Below, piece by piece: positions 27,953-38,073 of a stretch of 64,000 nucleotides of DNA. The stretch is taken from assembly GCA_902594745.1 (NCBI GenBank), contig CACJNF010000004.1:62001-126000 (forward strand). The letters run 5' to 3'. Below the pieces are notes generated by a model. It searched no databases and was not told the DNA's origin. It worked only from the letters and a program-made list of their open reading frames with translations. The number at the start of each line of letters is the position of its first letter. Positions within the stretch are counted from its first letter, which is position 1. This DNA comes from an uncultured Bacteroidota bacterium (lineage in GTDB: Bacteria > Bacteroidota > Bacteroidia > Flavobacteriales > Flavobacteriaceae). Made by a program: the position numbers and the translations under genes.

Positions 27953-28672
27953 ATGCCCAATTCAAGAGGTTTCGTTGTAAGATCAATTAAGAATGGTGAG
28001 ACTAGCATGATTGTTTCATGTTATCTTGAAGATATTGGTTTAAAAAGCTTTATAATAAAAGGAATCTATGGAGCAAAAAAGCCTAAGTTTAGCAAGGCAC
28101 ATTTTTTTCCACTTAATTTCATCAGCATAAACTATAGTATAAGTAAGCCCGATAGATTAAGCTATATCAAAGAAGTAAAGCCTGTAATAATCTTCAATAG
28201 CATACATTCCAGCATTGAAAAAAGTACTGTTATAATTTTTTTATCAGAGATTTTAAATAGTGTATTTAAAGAAGAAGGCGATAAGAATCAAAATTTATTT
28301 AATTTTTTAGCCAAATCACTAAACTGGTTTGACTCCCAAGAGAAATGTAGTAATTTTCACATAAAATTCTTAATTGAACTAACCAGACACATAGGATTTT
28401 ACCCAAATATTAGTAGCAAAGAGGACAAGTTCTTTAATCTTGAATCTGGATCTAGCTCAACTATAAAGCCCGTAGCAAAATTTATTGACTTTGATGACTA
28501 TGAATTATTCAAGCAATTGTTAGGCATGAAATTTGAGGAATTAAATTATATGACTATAGATAAAGATTCAAGACAAAGATTACTTAATCATATAATTGAC
28601 TATTATTCTTTACATTTACAAATGTTCAACTCCCCTAAATCAATTGATGTTTTTAGTGAAATTTTCAAATAA
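27953..28672 (+). CDS. recO: DNA repair protein RecO
   Basis: A 239-residue RecO, which helps load RecA on SSB-coated DNA. The N-terminal OB fold (RGFVVRSIKNGETSMIVSCYLEDIGLKSFIIKG region, residues 5-37) is followed by the helical domain with ELTRHIGFYPNI near 142-153. The C-terminal zinc-binding cysteines of some RecO proteins are absent, as I recall for flavobacteria. It begins one base after gdhA. Its 3' end overlaps the start of the next gene, a TonB receptor, by about 25 bases. Confidence 0.9.
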   Translation: MPNSRGFVVRSIKNGETSMIVSCYLEDIGLKSFIIKGIYGAKKPKFSKAHFFPLNFISINYSISKPDRLSYIKEVKPVIIFNSIHSSIEKSTVIIFLSEILNSVFKEEGDKNQNLFNFLAKSLNWFDSQEKCSNFHIKFLIELTRHIGFYPNISSKEDKFFNLESGSSSTIKPVAKFIDFDDYELFKQLLGMKFEELNYMTIDKDSRQRLLNHIIDYYSLHLQMFNSPKSIDVFSEIFK

Positions 28673-31148
28673 ATCCATATTAATTTATAAGAAGATACTT
28701 CTGCTTTTTTTGTTTACTAGTTTTTCTTTTGGTCAACAGATCACCCTTAAGGATAGTGAGACTAATGAAGTTTTATCAGATGTTGCCGTATTTAACGAGA
28801 ATAGAGATAAATCAACATTAAGTGACCTAAATGGAAATGTAGATCTTGAGTTATTTTCTAATGAGAAAAAAATATATTTCCAATTACTTGGATATTCTTT
28901 ATTAGAATTAGATCTAAGTGATATTGAAGATGAAAGTATAGTTTTATTATATCAGGAAAGTCAAAATCTAGATGAAGTAATTTTATCAGTTGCAAGGTCT
29001 GCATCTAATGTAAACCAGATTGCAGAAAAAGTTTCAGTTATTAAGTCCGAAGATTTATTCATTTCATCACCCAGCTCAGGTGCAGAAATGCTAGAATTGA
29101 GCCCTGGAGTAAGAATTCAAAAAAGCCAAGGTGGAGGTGGTAGCCCTATTATAAGGGGTTTTGAGGCTAATAGAGTCCTAATTGTTGTTGATGGTGTAAG
29201 AATGAATAATGCTATTTATAGATCTGGTCATTTACAGAATTCCATTACTATAGATCCTAGTAATATTGAAAGAGCAGAGGTAATATTTGGATCTTCATCT
29301 GTTGGTTATGGTTCAGATGCAATGGGTGGTGTAATTCATTACTACACAAAGAATCCAATACTAAAAAGTTCTGAAAAAATATCATCAAGTTTTACTAGTA
29401 ACTTTAATTCAGCCAATAATAGTGTGTCAAATAATTTTAACACCAATTACAGCTCTGATAATTGGGGGAGCATAACTTCAATTTCTATTTCTAAATATGG
29501 TGATATTAAAATGGGGAAAAAAAGAAGTCATGGTTATTCAGACTGGGGTTTAACCCCAATTTTTTCACAAAATTCAAGATATAAGTTTTATGCTGAGCCA
29601 TCAATTAACTTAGATGAAAATATTCAGAAGAACACCAGTTATAGTCAAGTTGATTTATTTCAAAAATTTTTATTTAGAATTGGAGATGATAATCTTCTTA
29701 ATTTAAATATTCAGTTCTCTGAGTCAAGTGATATAGACAGGTATGATCAACTAAGTATTCCAAAGGATAATTCATTAAAGTTTAGTGAGTGGTATTACGG
29801 GCCTCAAAAAAGATTATTGATTTCTCCTAGTCTAAAAATTTTTCCAAAAAAGAAATTTATGGACAAAGGTGTTATAACTTTTGGATTCCAGAAAATTAAT
29901 GAGAGTAGAATTAAAAGAAAGTTTAACTCATTAAATAGATCTCATCAGATTGAGGATTTAAAAGTGTTAAGCCTGAATGGTGACTTTGACACATCTTTTA
30001 ATAATGGACATACTTTTTCATATGGAGTAGAGACTACATATAACCATAATTATTCTAAAGCATATGACAGAGTTTTAGAGGTTGATGGTAATGATGTAGT
30101 AGGAGTAAGCAAAAAATTTGCAATACCTACTAGATATCCTAGCGACGGGAGTTCATATGCAAGCTTTGCATCTTATGTAAACTGGTCCTGGAATATGAGT
30201 GAGTTTTTTACTTTCAATATTGGGACAAGATTAACATTTACAAAATTAAAAGCAAGTTGGAATGATGTAATATCAGTAAATCCTCAATTATCAAGAGTTA
30301 ATTTAAATTCTAAGGCATTAACAACTACAGTATCAATGAAGTTAAGGCCAAGTAATAAAATTCAAATAAATACAGTTTTGTCAAGTGGTTTTAGAAATCC
30401 AAATATTGATGATATTGGAAAGATTAGAGAAAATAATGGATTACTAGTTGTCCCTAATACATTTTTAAAGCCCGAATATGCATATAATTTAGATTTAGGA
30501 GTTGATTATAAATCTCTTGACAACAAAAATTATTTCTCAATTAGAGGTTTTAGCACAATTATTTCTAGACATATTGGGAGAGCAGAATATATAGTTTACT
30601 CTGATATTACTACTCCTGATACATCTACAATAATCTACAATAATGATGAAGTGACTACAATTGCAAATAAGAATTTGGGTAATAGGTTCATTCATGGATT
30701 TTCAATTGATGGTTTTAATAATCTAAATAGAAGTTTAAAAATTGATTATAGCTTAACATATACAAAAGGTGATAATAATGAAACGTATGGACCACTTCCT
30801 TCAATATCTCCTCTATTCGGATCACTTTCATTGGACTATTTTAAAAATGATTTAACAATTAAGGCTATCTATAAATTTAGTGATTCAAAAGATCCTTCAG
30901 AATATAGTATAGGAGGAGAAGATGGTCTTGATGAAACCCCTTATACAATTGGTCAAAATGGGTTAAAAAACTTCCTAGGAACGCCAAGTTGGTCAGATTT
31001 TTCAATTTATGCAAGTTTTAATATGTCATCAAATTCTACATTAAGACTTGGTATTACAAATATTTTTGATACTCATTATAGAACATTTGCATCTGGAATT
31101 TCTGCACCTGGGAGATCTTTACAAGCAGGTTTAAATCTTAAATTATAA
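28647..31148 (+). CDS. TonB-dependent receptor
   Basis: An outer-membrane receptor of about 830 residues. I place the start at ATG 28647; a GTG at 28656 (MKFSNKSIL) gives an equally good signal peptide ending TSFSFG. A short CarboxypepD-like domain (about 30-100) precedes the plug, which has GGGSPIIRGFEANRVLIVVD, then NIERAEVIFGSSSVGYGSDAMGG, wording typical of haem/siderophore-type receptors. The barrel ends ...GLNLKL. The ligand is not determinable. The order recO-receptor-ileS is conserved in flavobacteria, which suggests a core nutrient rather than an accessory sugar. The gene overlaps recO. Confidence 0.9.
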   Translation: MFLVKFSNKSILIYKKILLLFLFTSFSFGQQITLKDSETNEVLSDVAVFNENRDKSTLSDLNGNVDLELFSNEKKIYFQLLGYSLLELDLSDIEDESIVLLYQESQNLDEVILSVARSASNVNQIAEKVSVIKSEDLFISSPSSGAEMLELSPGVRIQKSQGGGGSPIIRGFEANRVLIVVDGVRMNNAIYRSGHLQNSITIDPSNIERAEVIFGSSSVGYGSDAMGGVIHYYTKNPILKSSEKISSSFTSNFNSANNSVSNNFNTNYSSDNWGSITSISISKYGDIKMGKKRSHGYSDWGLTPIFSQNSRYKFYAEPSINLDENIQKNTSYSQVDLFQKFLFRIGDDNLLNLNIQFSESSDIDRYDQLSIPKDNSLKFSEWYYGPQKRLLISPSLKIFPKKKFMDKGVITFGFQKINESRIKRKFNSLNRSHQIEDLKVLSLNGDFDTSFNNGHTFSYGVETTYNHNYSKAYDRVLEVDGNDVVGVSKKFAIPTRYPSDGSSYASFASYVNWSWNMSEFFTFNIGTRLTFTKLKASWNDVISVNPQLSRVNLNSKALTTTVSMKLRPSNKIQINTVLSSGFRNPNIDDIGKIRENNGLLVVPNTFLKPEYAYNLDLGVDYKSLDNKNYFSIRGFSTIISRHIGRAEYIVYSDITTPDTSTIIYNNDEVTTIANKNLGNRFIHGFSIDGFNNLNRSLKIDYSLTYTKGDNNETYGPLPSISPLFGSLSLDYFKNDLTIKAIYKFSDSKDPSEYSIGGEDGLDETPYTIGQNGLKNFLGTPSWSDFSIYASFNMSSNSTLRLGITNIFDTHYRTFASGISAPGRSLQAGLNLKL

Positions 31149-31209
31149 AGTACCTAATTAACTTTATTTTGATCTAAAATCATTAATTTCGCCTTTAATT
31201 CTAGGTCTA

Positions 31210-34200
31210 ATGGGATTTAAAGAGACAAAAAAATTTTCACTTAATTCAATTGCAAAAGAGATTGAAGATTTCTGGGCTAAAAATGATGTCTTTATCAAAT
31301 CATCCAACAGAAATAAAAGAGAAAACTTTGTGTTTTTTGAAGGTCCTCCTTCTGCAAATGGCAAGCCTGGAATTCACCATGTAATGGCAAGAACGATAAA
31401 AGACGCTTTTTGTAGATATAAGACTATTAAAGGATTTAACGTTAAGAGAAAAGCTGGATGGGATACTCACGGACTTCCAGTTGAATTAGGCGTTGAGAAA
31501 GAACTGGGGATTTCAAAAGATGATATTGGTAATAAGATTAGTGTGTCGGAGTATAATAGGGCATGTAAAGAAGCGGTTATGAAATATACTTCTGACTGGG
31601 AATCTTTAACAAAAGAGATGGGCTATTGGATTGATATGTCTAATCCTTATGTAACATTTGAATCTAAATATATGGAATCTGTATGGTGGATTATAAAAGA
31701 AATTTACAATAAGAATTTGATATATAAAGGCTATACCGTTCAGCCCTATTCACCTGCTGCTGGATCTGGTTTAAGCTCACATGAGCTTAATCAGCCTGGT
31801 GCATATAGAGATATTACTGATACATCTGTTGTGGCTCAGTTTAAATCTATAAAAGAAGGACTCCCTAATGAATTAATTAATCTATATCCATTTTATTTTC
31901 TTGCTTGGACAACTACACCATGGACACTCCCTTCAAATACTGCATTAACAATTGGTAAAAAGATCAAATATTCTTTTATTAAAACATATAATCAATACAC
32001 TAAAGAGTTAGTAACTGTTGTAATAGCTACTAAGCTAATTGATAAGATTTTTTCTAAGATTTTTTATGAGGTAAAAACTGAGAAAGAATTAGACTCATAT
32101 GATATTAAAAAGTCCAATATACCTTATTTAATATTTCATGAAGTATATGGTAAAGATTTAGAGAATATTAGATATGAAAGAATTTGGGAAGAATCTCCTC
32201 TGCCATTGGATAATCCTGAAAATGCTTTTAGAGTAATTAGTGGAGATTTTGTTACTACTGATGATGGAACAGGAATTGTTCATACAGCTCCGACATTTGG
32301 AGCAGATGACTATAAAGCTGCAAAATCAGCAAAACCGGAAGTTCCCCCATTACAAGTTTTAGATAAAAATGGCATTAAAGTTCCGCTTGTTGATCTTAAA
32401 GGGAAATTTATTGACGGTATTGGTTTAATAAGTGGGAAATATGTAAAAAATGAATATTATGAATCAGATTCTATACCAGAGAAATCTGTTGATGTTGAAA
32501 TAGCGATTAGACTAAAAGAATTAAATCGAGCATTTAAAGTAGAGAAGTACTCACATTCTTATCCTCATTGTTGGAGAACTGATAAACCAGTTCTTTACTA
32601 TCCAATGGAATCTTGGTTTATAAAAATGGATAGCTTATCGAACAGAATGTTTGAATTAAATCAGGAAATTAATTGGAAACCTAAGTCAACTGGTGATGGT
32701 AGATTTGGAAACTGGTTAAAAACTGCAAATGATTGGAATCTTTCAAGATCAAGATTTTGGGGAATTCCTTTACCAATATGGACTGATGAAGAAAATGAAG
32801 AAATCAAAGTTATTGGTTCAGCAGAAGAGCTTATTAATGAAATTGAAGTTTCAATAAAAAATGGTAATATGTTATCTAATCCCTTCTCTGATTTTGATAT
32901 TGGCAATATGTCAGATGAAAATTATTTAAACCTAGATCTTCATAAGGATATTGTCGATGAGATAATTCTTACATCAAGTAAAGGGAATCCAATGGAAAGG
33001 GAAAAAGATATTATTGATGTTTGGTTTGATTCGGGATCAATGCCTTATGCCCAATTTCATTATCCTTTTGAGAACAAAGATTTAATAGATAATAAAATTA
33101 ATTTTCCAGCAGATTTCATTGCAGAGGGTGTTGATCAAACAAGAGGATGGTTCTATACTCTTCACGCTATTTCAACATTAGTGTTTGACTCAATTTCATA
33201 TAAAAACGTTGTATCAAATGGTTTAGTTCTTGATAAAAATGGACAGAAAATGTCTAAGAGACTGGGTAACGCCGTAGATCCATTTAAAATGATAGATGAA
33301 TATGGTGCCGATGCAGTTAGGTGGTATATGATTGCAAACTCAAATCCTTGGGATAATTTAAAGTTTGATCAGGAGGGTGTGGCTGAAGTTAAGAGAAAGT
33401 TTTTTGGCACATTACATAATGTATACAGTTTTTTTAGTCTTTATGCCAATATCGATAATTTTTCATATATGGAAGATTTAATAGCGTTTGAAAAAAGATC
33501 AGAATTAGATCAATGGATACTCTCAGAATTGAACTCTTTAATAAAAAGAGTAGATAATTATTATAATGATTATGAGTTGACCCCTGCGACAAGAGAAATT
33601 AGTAATTTTGTTCAAGAAAAATTAAGTAATTGGTATGTTAGATTATCAAGAAGAAGGTTCTGGAAGGGTGAGTATAATAATGATAAAATTTCAGCCTATC
33701 AGACTCTTTATGAGTGCTTATCTTCCATAAGTAAACTTATTTCACCAATTGCTCCTTTTTACTCAGAATATATTTATCAATGTATTAACTCAGTAACTAA
33801 AAAAGAGGACTATGGATCAGTTCATTTGTCTGAATTTCCTGCTTCAGATGAGGATTTAATTAAATTGGGATTAGAGAAGAAAATAAATCAAGTAAGAAAT
33901 ATTTGTTCACTTGCTCTATCAATTAGAAAAAAAGAAAAGCTAAAGGTTAGACAGCCACTTTATAAGATAATTATCCCTGTTAAGGATAAAAATGAAAGAA
34001 ATGACATTGAAAATGCTAAGGCTCAAATATTATCTGAAATTAATGTAAAAACTATTGAATTTTTAGATAGTAAAGATTCACTGCTTATAAAGGAACTGAA
34101 GCCTAATTTCAAAATTTTAGGACCAAAATATGGCTCAATAATTAATGAGGTTTCTAATGTGATCAAAGCCTTCTCTCAAGAGCAAATTGAAGACTTAGAA

Positions 34201-34611
34201 AGAGATGGAAAAGCAAATTTTATGATTAAAGATACTAATGTTACAATTGATCTAGGGGATGTTGAAATAAACTATAAAGACATTGAGGGATTATCAGTGG
34301 CAAGTGGCGATGGAACAACTATTGCATTAGACCTTAAACTAGATAAAAATCTTATCAATGAGGGTATTGCTAGAGAGCTTGTGAATAGGATTCAAAATAT
34401 AAGAAAGACCAAAGGCCTAGAAGTAACCGATAAAATTGAGGTTAATATCAAAAAATCGGAAAAATTGGAGAATGCGATTAAGTCAAATTTAGACTATATC
34501 AAAGGTGAAACATTGGCAAATAAATTATATTTTAGCGAGAATTTTGATGATGAAGGTGAAACTTTAGAGTTTGATGATATTAAAACTGTTATAACTATAA
34601 ACAAAATTTAA
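31210..34611 (+). CDS. ileS: Isoleucyl-tRNA synthetase (IleS2/eukaryote-like type)
   Basis: A 1133-residue class I synthetase charging tRNA-Ile. The HIGH-type motif reads PSANGKPGIHHVMART near 50-65 and the KMSKR loop lies at 680-684. The editing domain (about 200-400) contains TTDDGTGIVHTAPTFG. VDVWFDSG-like and EGVDQTRGWFYTLH segments are intact. The IHHVMA variant and large size place it with the eukaryote-like IleS2 group, often mupirocin tolerant, which is usual in Bacteroidetes. It is followed by the dksA-like gene one base later and then lspA. Confidence 0.97.
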   Translation: MGFKETKKFSLNSIAKEIEDFWAKNDVFIKSSNRNKRENFVFFEGPPSANGKPGIHHVMARTIKDAFCRYKTIKGFNVKRKAGWDTHGLPVELGVEKELGISKDDIGNKISVSEYNRACKEAVMKYTSDWESLTKEMGYWIDMSNPYVTFESKYMESVWWIIKEIYNKNLIYKGYTVQPYSPAAGSGLSSHELNQPGAYRDITDTSVVAQFKSIKEGLPNELINLYPFYFLAWTTTPWTLPSNTALTIGKKIKYSFIKTYNQYTKELVTVVIATKLIDKIFSKIFYEVKTEKELDSYDIKKSNIPYLIFHEVYGKDLENIRYERIWEESPLPLDNPENAFRVISGDFVTTDDGTGIVHTAPTFGADDYKAAKSAKPEVPPLQVLDKNGIKVPLVDLKGKFIDGIGLISGKYVKNEYYESDSIPEKSVDVEIAIRLKELNRAFKVEKYSHSYPHCWRTDKPVLYYPMESWFIKMDSLSNRMFELNQEINWKPKSTGDGRFGNWLKTANDWNLSRSRFWGIPLPIWTDEENEEIKVIGSAEELINEIEVSIKNGNMLSNPFSDFDIGNMSDENYLNLDLHKDIVDEIILTSSKGNPMEREKDIIDVWFDSGSMPYAQFHYPFENKDLIDNKINFPADFIAEGVDQTRGWFYTLHAISTLVFDSISYKNVVSNGLVLDKNGQKMSKRLGNAVDPFKMIDEYGADAVRWYMIANSNPWDNLKFDQEGVAEVKRKFFGTLHNVYSFFSLYANIDNFSYMEDLIAFEKRSELDQWILSELNSLIKRVDNYYNDYELTPATREISNFVQEKLSNWYVRLSRRRFWKGEYNNDKISAYQTLYECLSSISKLISPIAPFYSEYIYQCINSVTKKEDYGSVHLSEFPASDEDLIKLGLEKKINQVRNICSLALSIRKKEKLKVRQPLYKIIIPVKDKNERNDIENAKAQILSEINVKTIEFLDSKDSLLIKELKPNFKILGPKYGSIINEVSNVIKAFSQEQIEDLERDGKANFMIKDTNVTIDLGDVEINYKDIEGLSVASGDGTTIALDLKLDKNLINEGIARELVNRIQNIRKTKGLEVTDKIEVNIKKSEKLENAIKSNLDYIKGETLANKLYFSENFDDEGETLEFDDIKTVITINKI

Positions 34612-34612
34612 A

Positions 34613-34996
34613 ATGAGTAAAAGTTCAAAAAACAGATATTCAGATAAAGAATTAGAAAGCTTTAGAAAAATAATTAACGAAAAAATTGAAAAGGCACAGG
34701 TTGATTTAGATTTACTTAAGAGTGCATACATGAACGATAGCAATAATGGAACTGACGACACATCTCCTACATTTAAATCATTTGAGGAAGGATCTGAGAC
34801 AATGTCAAAGGAAGCTAACACTCAACTAGCCTTGAGACAAGAAAAATTTATTAGGGATTTAAAAAATGCCCTAGTAAGAATAGAAAATAAGACATATGGT
34901 ATATGTAGAGTTACTGGTAAGCTAATCAACAAGAAAAGACTTAAAATAGTTCCCCACGCAACGCTTAGTATAGAAGCAAAAAACATCCAAAACTAA
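34613..34996 (+). CDS. DksA/TraR-family protein with degenerate zinc finger
   Basis: A 127-residue protein with the DksA coiled-coil (residues 15-90, LESFRKIINEKIEKAQVDLDLL onward) and the C-terminal globular segment YGICRVTGKLINKKRL...PHATLSIEA. DksA binds the RNA polymerase secondary channel and mediates the ppGpp response. Only one cysteine remains of the usual four zinc ligands, so the finger is probably non-metal. I recall the same replacement in other flavobacterial homologues. It sits between ileS (1 base) and lspA (11 bases), a conserved order. Confidence 0.88.
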   Translation: MSKSSKNRYSDKELESFRKIINEKIEKAQVDLDLLKSAYMNDSNNGTDDTSPTFKSFEEGSETMSKEANTQLALRQEKFIRDLKNALVRIENKTYGICRVTGKLINKKRLKIVPHATLSIEAKNIQN

Positions 34997-35007
34997 AAAT
35001 TGAAAAC

Positions 35008-35646
35008 TTGATTCCTTTCATTAAAAATATTGATGCTAAAAAATCATTAGTTCTGATTTTAGCTTTAATATTTTTAGATCAAGTAGTTAAATTTTATATT
35101 AAATTAAACTATCCCCTCACTACTTTTGGTGAACTTCCTATAATTGATATTGGATTTTTTAAACTATTATTTATTGAGAATAAGGGTATGGCCATGGGTG
35201 CAAGATTGAATACATTATTTCCTTTTCTTGACGATAATACTGCAAAATTGATCTTAACATTATTTAGAATTGTAGCTTGTATTGGTCTAGGTGTTTGGTT
35301 AAGGAGCATGATTAAGAAGAAGGCTTCTCATTTATTAATTTTTTGTCTGTGTTTAATATTAGCTGGTGCAATTGGCAACCTTATTGACTCAGTATTTTAT
35401 GGTGTTATCTTTTCCTCAAGCTACGGACAAGTAGCGACTTTATTTCCTGAGGTTGGATATGCGCCTCTCTTTTATGGAAGTGTAGTTGATATGATTCAGT
35501 TTCCTTTAGCAACCTGGATTTGGCCAGAGTGGCTTCCTGTAATTGGTGGTCAAGAATACACATTTTTTGAGTATGTTTTCAATTTTGCGGACTCATATAT
35601 AAGTACTGGAGTACTTTTATTATTAATATTTAATAATAAGGTCTAA
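35008..35646 (+). CDS. lspA: Lipoprotein signal peptidase (signal peptidase II)
   Basis: A 212-residue inner-membrane aspartic protease that removes signal peptides from prolipoproteins; several lipoproteins in this window are its substrates. The catalytic pair is visible as Asp161 in SVVDMIQFPL and Asp195 in FNFADSYIS. NKGMAMG (about 58-64) and AGAIGNLIDSVFYG are conserved. A long periplasmic loop (about 131-190) makes it larger than the E. coli protein, as usual in Bacteroidetes. The start appears to be TTG at 35008. Its stop overlaps that of the convergent cyclo-ligase gene by 4 bases. Confidence 0.93.
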   Translation: MIPFIKNIDAKKSLVLILALIFLDQVVKFYIKLNYPLTTFGELPIIDIGFFKLLFIENKGMAMGARLNTLFPFLDDNTAKLILTLFRIVACIGLGVWLRSMIKKKASHLLIFCLCLILAGAIGNLIDSVFYGVIFSSSYGQVATLFPEVGYAPLFYGSVVDMIQFPLATWIWPEWLPVIGGQEYTFFEYVFNFADSYISTGVLLLLIFNNKV

Positions 35647-36218
35647 AGGTTATCAAACTTATATACTTGTTTTGGTGTGATGCAATAATCTAGTTTAACA
35701 TCATTATCATTAATATTCTGGATTTTATTTATAGGATCAAATAATGAAAGTCCTATTTTTAATGTACTATTGTTGGTCAGCTTAAGGAATCTATCATAAT
35801 AGCCCTTACCATATCCTACTCTATGTCCTTCTATATCAAAAGCTAGAAGTGGAATAAATATTATATCTAAATTCTCAATTATAGAATGATTGCCATAAGT
35901 AGGTTCTTTTATGCCGAACTCATTTAAACTAAATTCAGTTTCATCATTTATTGAAATATGAGCAAGTTCATTGTTTGAAATTTTTGGAACTATTATATTT
36001 TTTTGTTTTGACTTTAATTTATTAATTATAGAAGATGTGTCTAGTTCATTATATTTTGAAATTGAAATAAAAATATGATAGTGCTTTAATTTCCAAATGT
36101 TAAGTTTATCTAGTTGTTTAAAAACTCTCAGACTTAAATTATCAACTTCTCGTTTTGTTAAAGAGAGTCTTTTCTTCTTATAATGAGATCTTAAAAAAGT
36201 TTTGTCTGCATTTATCAC
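35643..36218 (-). CDS. 5-formyltetrahydrofolate cyclo-ligase
   Basis: A 191-residue ATP-dependent enzyme that converts 5-formyl-THF to 5,10-methenyl-THF in folate one-carbon metabolism. The family block GHRVGYGKGYYDRFL near 132-146 carries the substrate-binding Tyr, Lys and Asp, and the N-terminus has FLRSHYKKKRLSL. The start is GTG at 36218. It is divergent from uvrC over only 41 bases and convergent with lspA, with a 4-base overlap of stop codons. The uvrC/cyclo-ligase divergent pair is common in flavobacteria. Confidence 0.93.
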   Translation of the reverse strand: MINADKTFLRSHYKKKRLSLTKREVDNLSLRVFKQLDKLNIWKLKHYHIFISISKYNELDTSSIINKLKSKQKNIIVPKISNNELAHISINDETEFSLNEFGIKEPTYGNHSIIENLDIIFIPLLAFDIEGHRVGYGKGYYDRFLKLTNNSTLKIGLSLFDPINKIQNINDNDVKLDYCITPKQVYKFDNL

Positions 36219-36246
36219 TTAATCTTATTTAAACTAAAAATAGGTT

Positions 36247-36254
36247 TAATTTTG
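36247..36254 (+). promoter_or_regulatory. Candidate -7 box for uvrC, implying a leaderless transcript
   Basis: TAATTTTG matches TAnnTTTG and ends 5 bases before the GTG start of uvrC. If it is used, transcription would begin at or next to the start codon. No -33 TTTG is evident. Confidence 0.42.
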
Positions 36255-36259
36255 TTACA

Positions 36260-38050
36260 GTGAAAGAAAGTAAGGTACATATAAAAGCTAAGTCTCTTCC
36301 GGAAGAACCGGGAGTTTATCAATTCTTTGATAAGGACAATGAAATATTATATATAGGTAAAGCTAAAAATCTCAAGAAAAGAGTTTCATCTTATTTCACC
36401 AAATCACATGATACCAATAAGTTAAAGCTTCTTGTCAAAAGTATTGATAAAATTGAGAGGATAATTGTTGATACTGAAATGGATGCACTTCTTCTTGAAA
36501 ATAACTTAATCAAAAAATATAAGCCAAAGTATAACGTTCTTCTTAAAGATGATAAATCATATCCTTGGTTATGCATAAAAAAAGAACCTTTCCCCAGGGT
36601 TTTTTATACGAGAAAAGCTATTCGCGATGGATCCGAGTACTATGGTCCATATAGAAATGTTAAGACTGTAATTACTCTGCTTGAGATAATAAAGGAGATT
36701 TATCCGCTTAGAACATGTAACTATAAATTAACTAAAGAAAACATAGATAATAAAAAGTTTAAGCTTTGTCTAGAGTACCACCTAGAAAACTGTGAGGGTC
36801 CATGTGTTGGTAAAGTAAAGGTTAATGATTATGAAAAAAACTTAAAGGGAATAAGGGATATAATTAAAGGTGATTTTAAGGCATCTCTGAAAAGACTGGA
36901 AGACAAAATGATTGATTTCTCTAATAGCCTTGAGTTCGAAAAAGCTCAAAAAGTTAAAGAAAAACTTGAATCACTAAAAAATTATCAATCTAGGTCAACT
37001 ATAGTGAGTCCAAAAATTAGTGATGTAGATGTCTTTACTATAACATCTGATGAGTCTTATGCTTATGTTAACTTCATACAGGTGTCATATGGTTCAATTG
37101 TAAGGTCACATACTCTGGAAATTAGGAAAAAACTTAATGAGTCAGATAAACAAATTCTTCAGCTAAGTATTGTTGAATTAAGAGAAAGGTTCTTATCAAG
37201 CTCAAAGGAAGTTTATCTGCCATTTAGAATAAATCTTGGTGAGAAAATTAAAGTTCAAGTTCCTAAAAAGGGAGAGAAAAAAAGTCTTATAGATCTATCA
37301 TTGCGTAATGCAAAGTTTTATAGAATTGACAAATTAAAACAAATTAAAATTGTAGATCCAGAGGCACATGTTAATAGAATTATGGAACAGGCTAAAGTAG
37401 ATTTAAAACTATCAGAAAAACCTATTCATATTGAGTGTTTTGATAATTCAAATTTGATGGGAACAAATCCAGTTGCATCATGTGTAGTTTTTAAAAATGG
37501 AAAACCTTCCAAAAAGGACTATCGCAATTATAAAATAAAAAATGTTAAAGGACCAGATGATTTTGCGTCAATGGAAGAGGTAATTTATAGAAGATTGAAA
37601 AGACTAGTAAATGAGAAACAATCTTTACCAAATTTAATAATAGTTGACGGTGGCAAGGGGCAATTATCGTCAGGTTTAAACATTTTAAAAAAATTAAATT
37701 TAGACAATGAAATATCTATAATAGGTATTGCAAAAAAACTTGAGGAAATTTTTAAACCAGGTGACAAGCTTCCATTATATATTGATAAGAAATCCGAAAC
37801 TTTAAAATTAATTCAACAATTAAGGAATGAGGCCCATAGGTTTGCTATAAACTTTCATAGAGATAGGAGAAGTAAAAGTGCCCTCAAATCAGGAATTGAT
37901 GATCTTAAAGGAGTGGGTCCAATTTTAAAGGATAAGCTATTAAAGAAATATAAATCATTCAAAAGATTGAAGAGTGCAAGTGAAGAAGATTTAATAGCAT
38001 TACTTGGAAACTCTAGAGGTAGGTCCATTTTTAATCAATTAAAAAATTAA
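36260..38050 (+). CDS. uvrC: Excinuclease ABC subunit C
   Basis: A 596-residue nuclease that makes both incisions in nucleotide excision repair. It has the N-terminal GIY-YIG domain (GVYQFFDKDNEILYIGKAKN near 15-35), a cysteine-bearing LCLEYHLENCEGPCVGKV segment near 165-190 and a UVR motif near 205-240. The RNase H-like domain has IECFDNSNLMGTNPVAS near 390 and IVDGGKGQLSSG near 460. C-terminal helix-hairpin-helices are the last part. The start is GTG at 36260. The frame closes upstream in a short divergent intergenic region. Confidence 0.97.
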   Translation: MKESKVHIKAKSLPEEPGVYQFFDKDNEILYIGKAKNLKKRVSSYFTKSHDTNKLKLLVKSIDKIERIIVDTEMDALLLENNLIKKYKPKYNVLLKDDKSYPWLCIKKEPFPRVFYTRKAIRDGSEYYGPYRNVKTVITLLEIIKEIYPLRTCNYKLTKENIDNKKFKLCLEYHLENCEGPCVGKVKVNDYEKNLKGIRDIIKGDFKASLKRLEDKMIDFSNSLEFEKAQKVKEKLESLKNYQSRSTIVSPKISDVDVFTITSDESYAYVNFIQVSYGSIVRSHTLEIRKKLNESDKQILQLSIVELRERFLSSSKEVYLPFRINLGEKIKVQVPKKGEKKSLIDLSLRNAKFYRIDKLKQIKIVDPEAHVNRIMEQAKVDLKLSEKPIHIECFDNSNLMGTNPVASCVVFKNGKPSKKDYRNYKIKNVKGPDDFASMEEVIYRRLKRLVNEKQSLPNLIIVDGGKGQLSSGLNILKKLNLDNEISIIGIAKKLEEIFKPGDKLPLYIDKKSETLKLIQQLRNEAHRFAINFHRDRRSKSALKSGIDDLKGVGPILKDKLLKKYKSFKRLKSASEEDLIALLGNSRGRSIFNQLKN

Positions 38051-38056
38051 TTTTAG

Positions 38057-38064
38057 TTAATTTT
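38057..38064 (+). promoter_or_regulatory. Candidate -7 box before DUF3108-M23-pgi operon
   Basis: TAATTTTG matches TAnnTTTG and ends 9 bases before the ATG of the DUF3108 gene, so the leader would be only a few bases. It lies just after the uvrC stop codon. Confidence 0.4.
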
Positions 38065-38073
38065 GAAAAATAG

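Noticed and set aside
31210-34611. IleS with a missing HIGH motif
   Set aside because: The IHHVMA variant is the normal form in the eukaryote-like IleS2 group; the KMSKR loop is intact.
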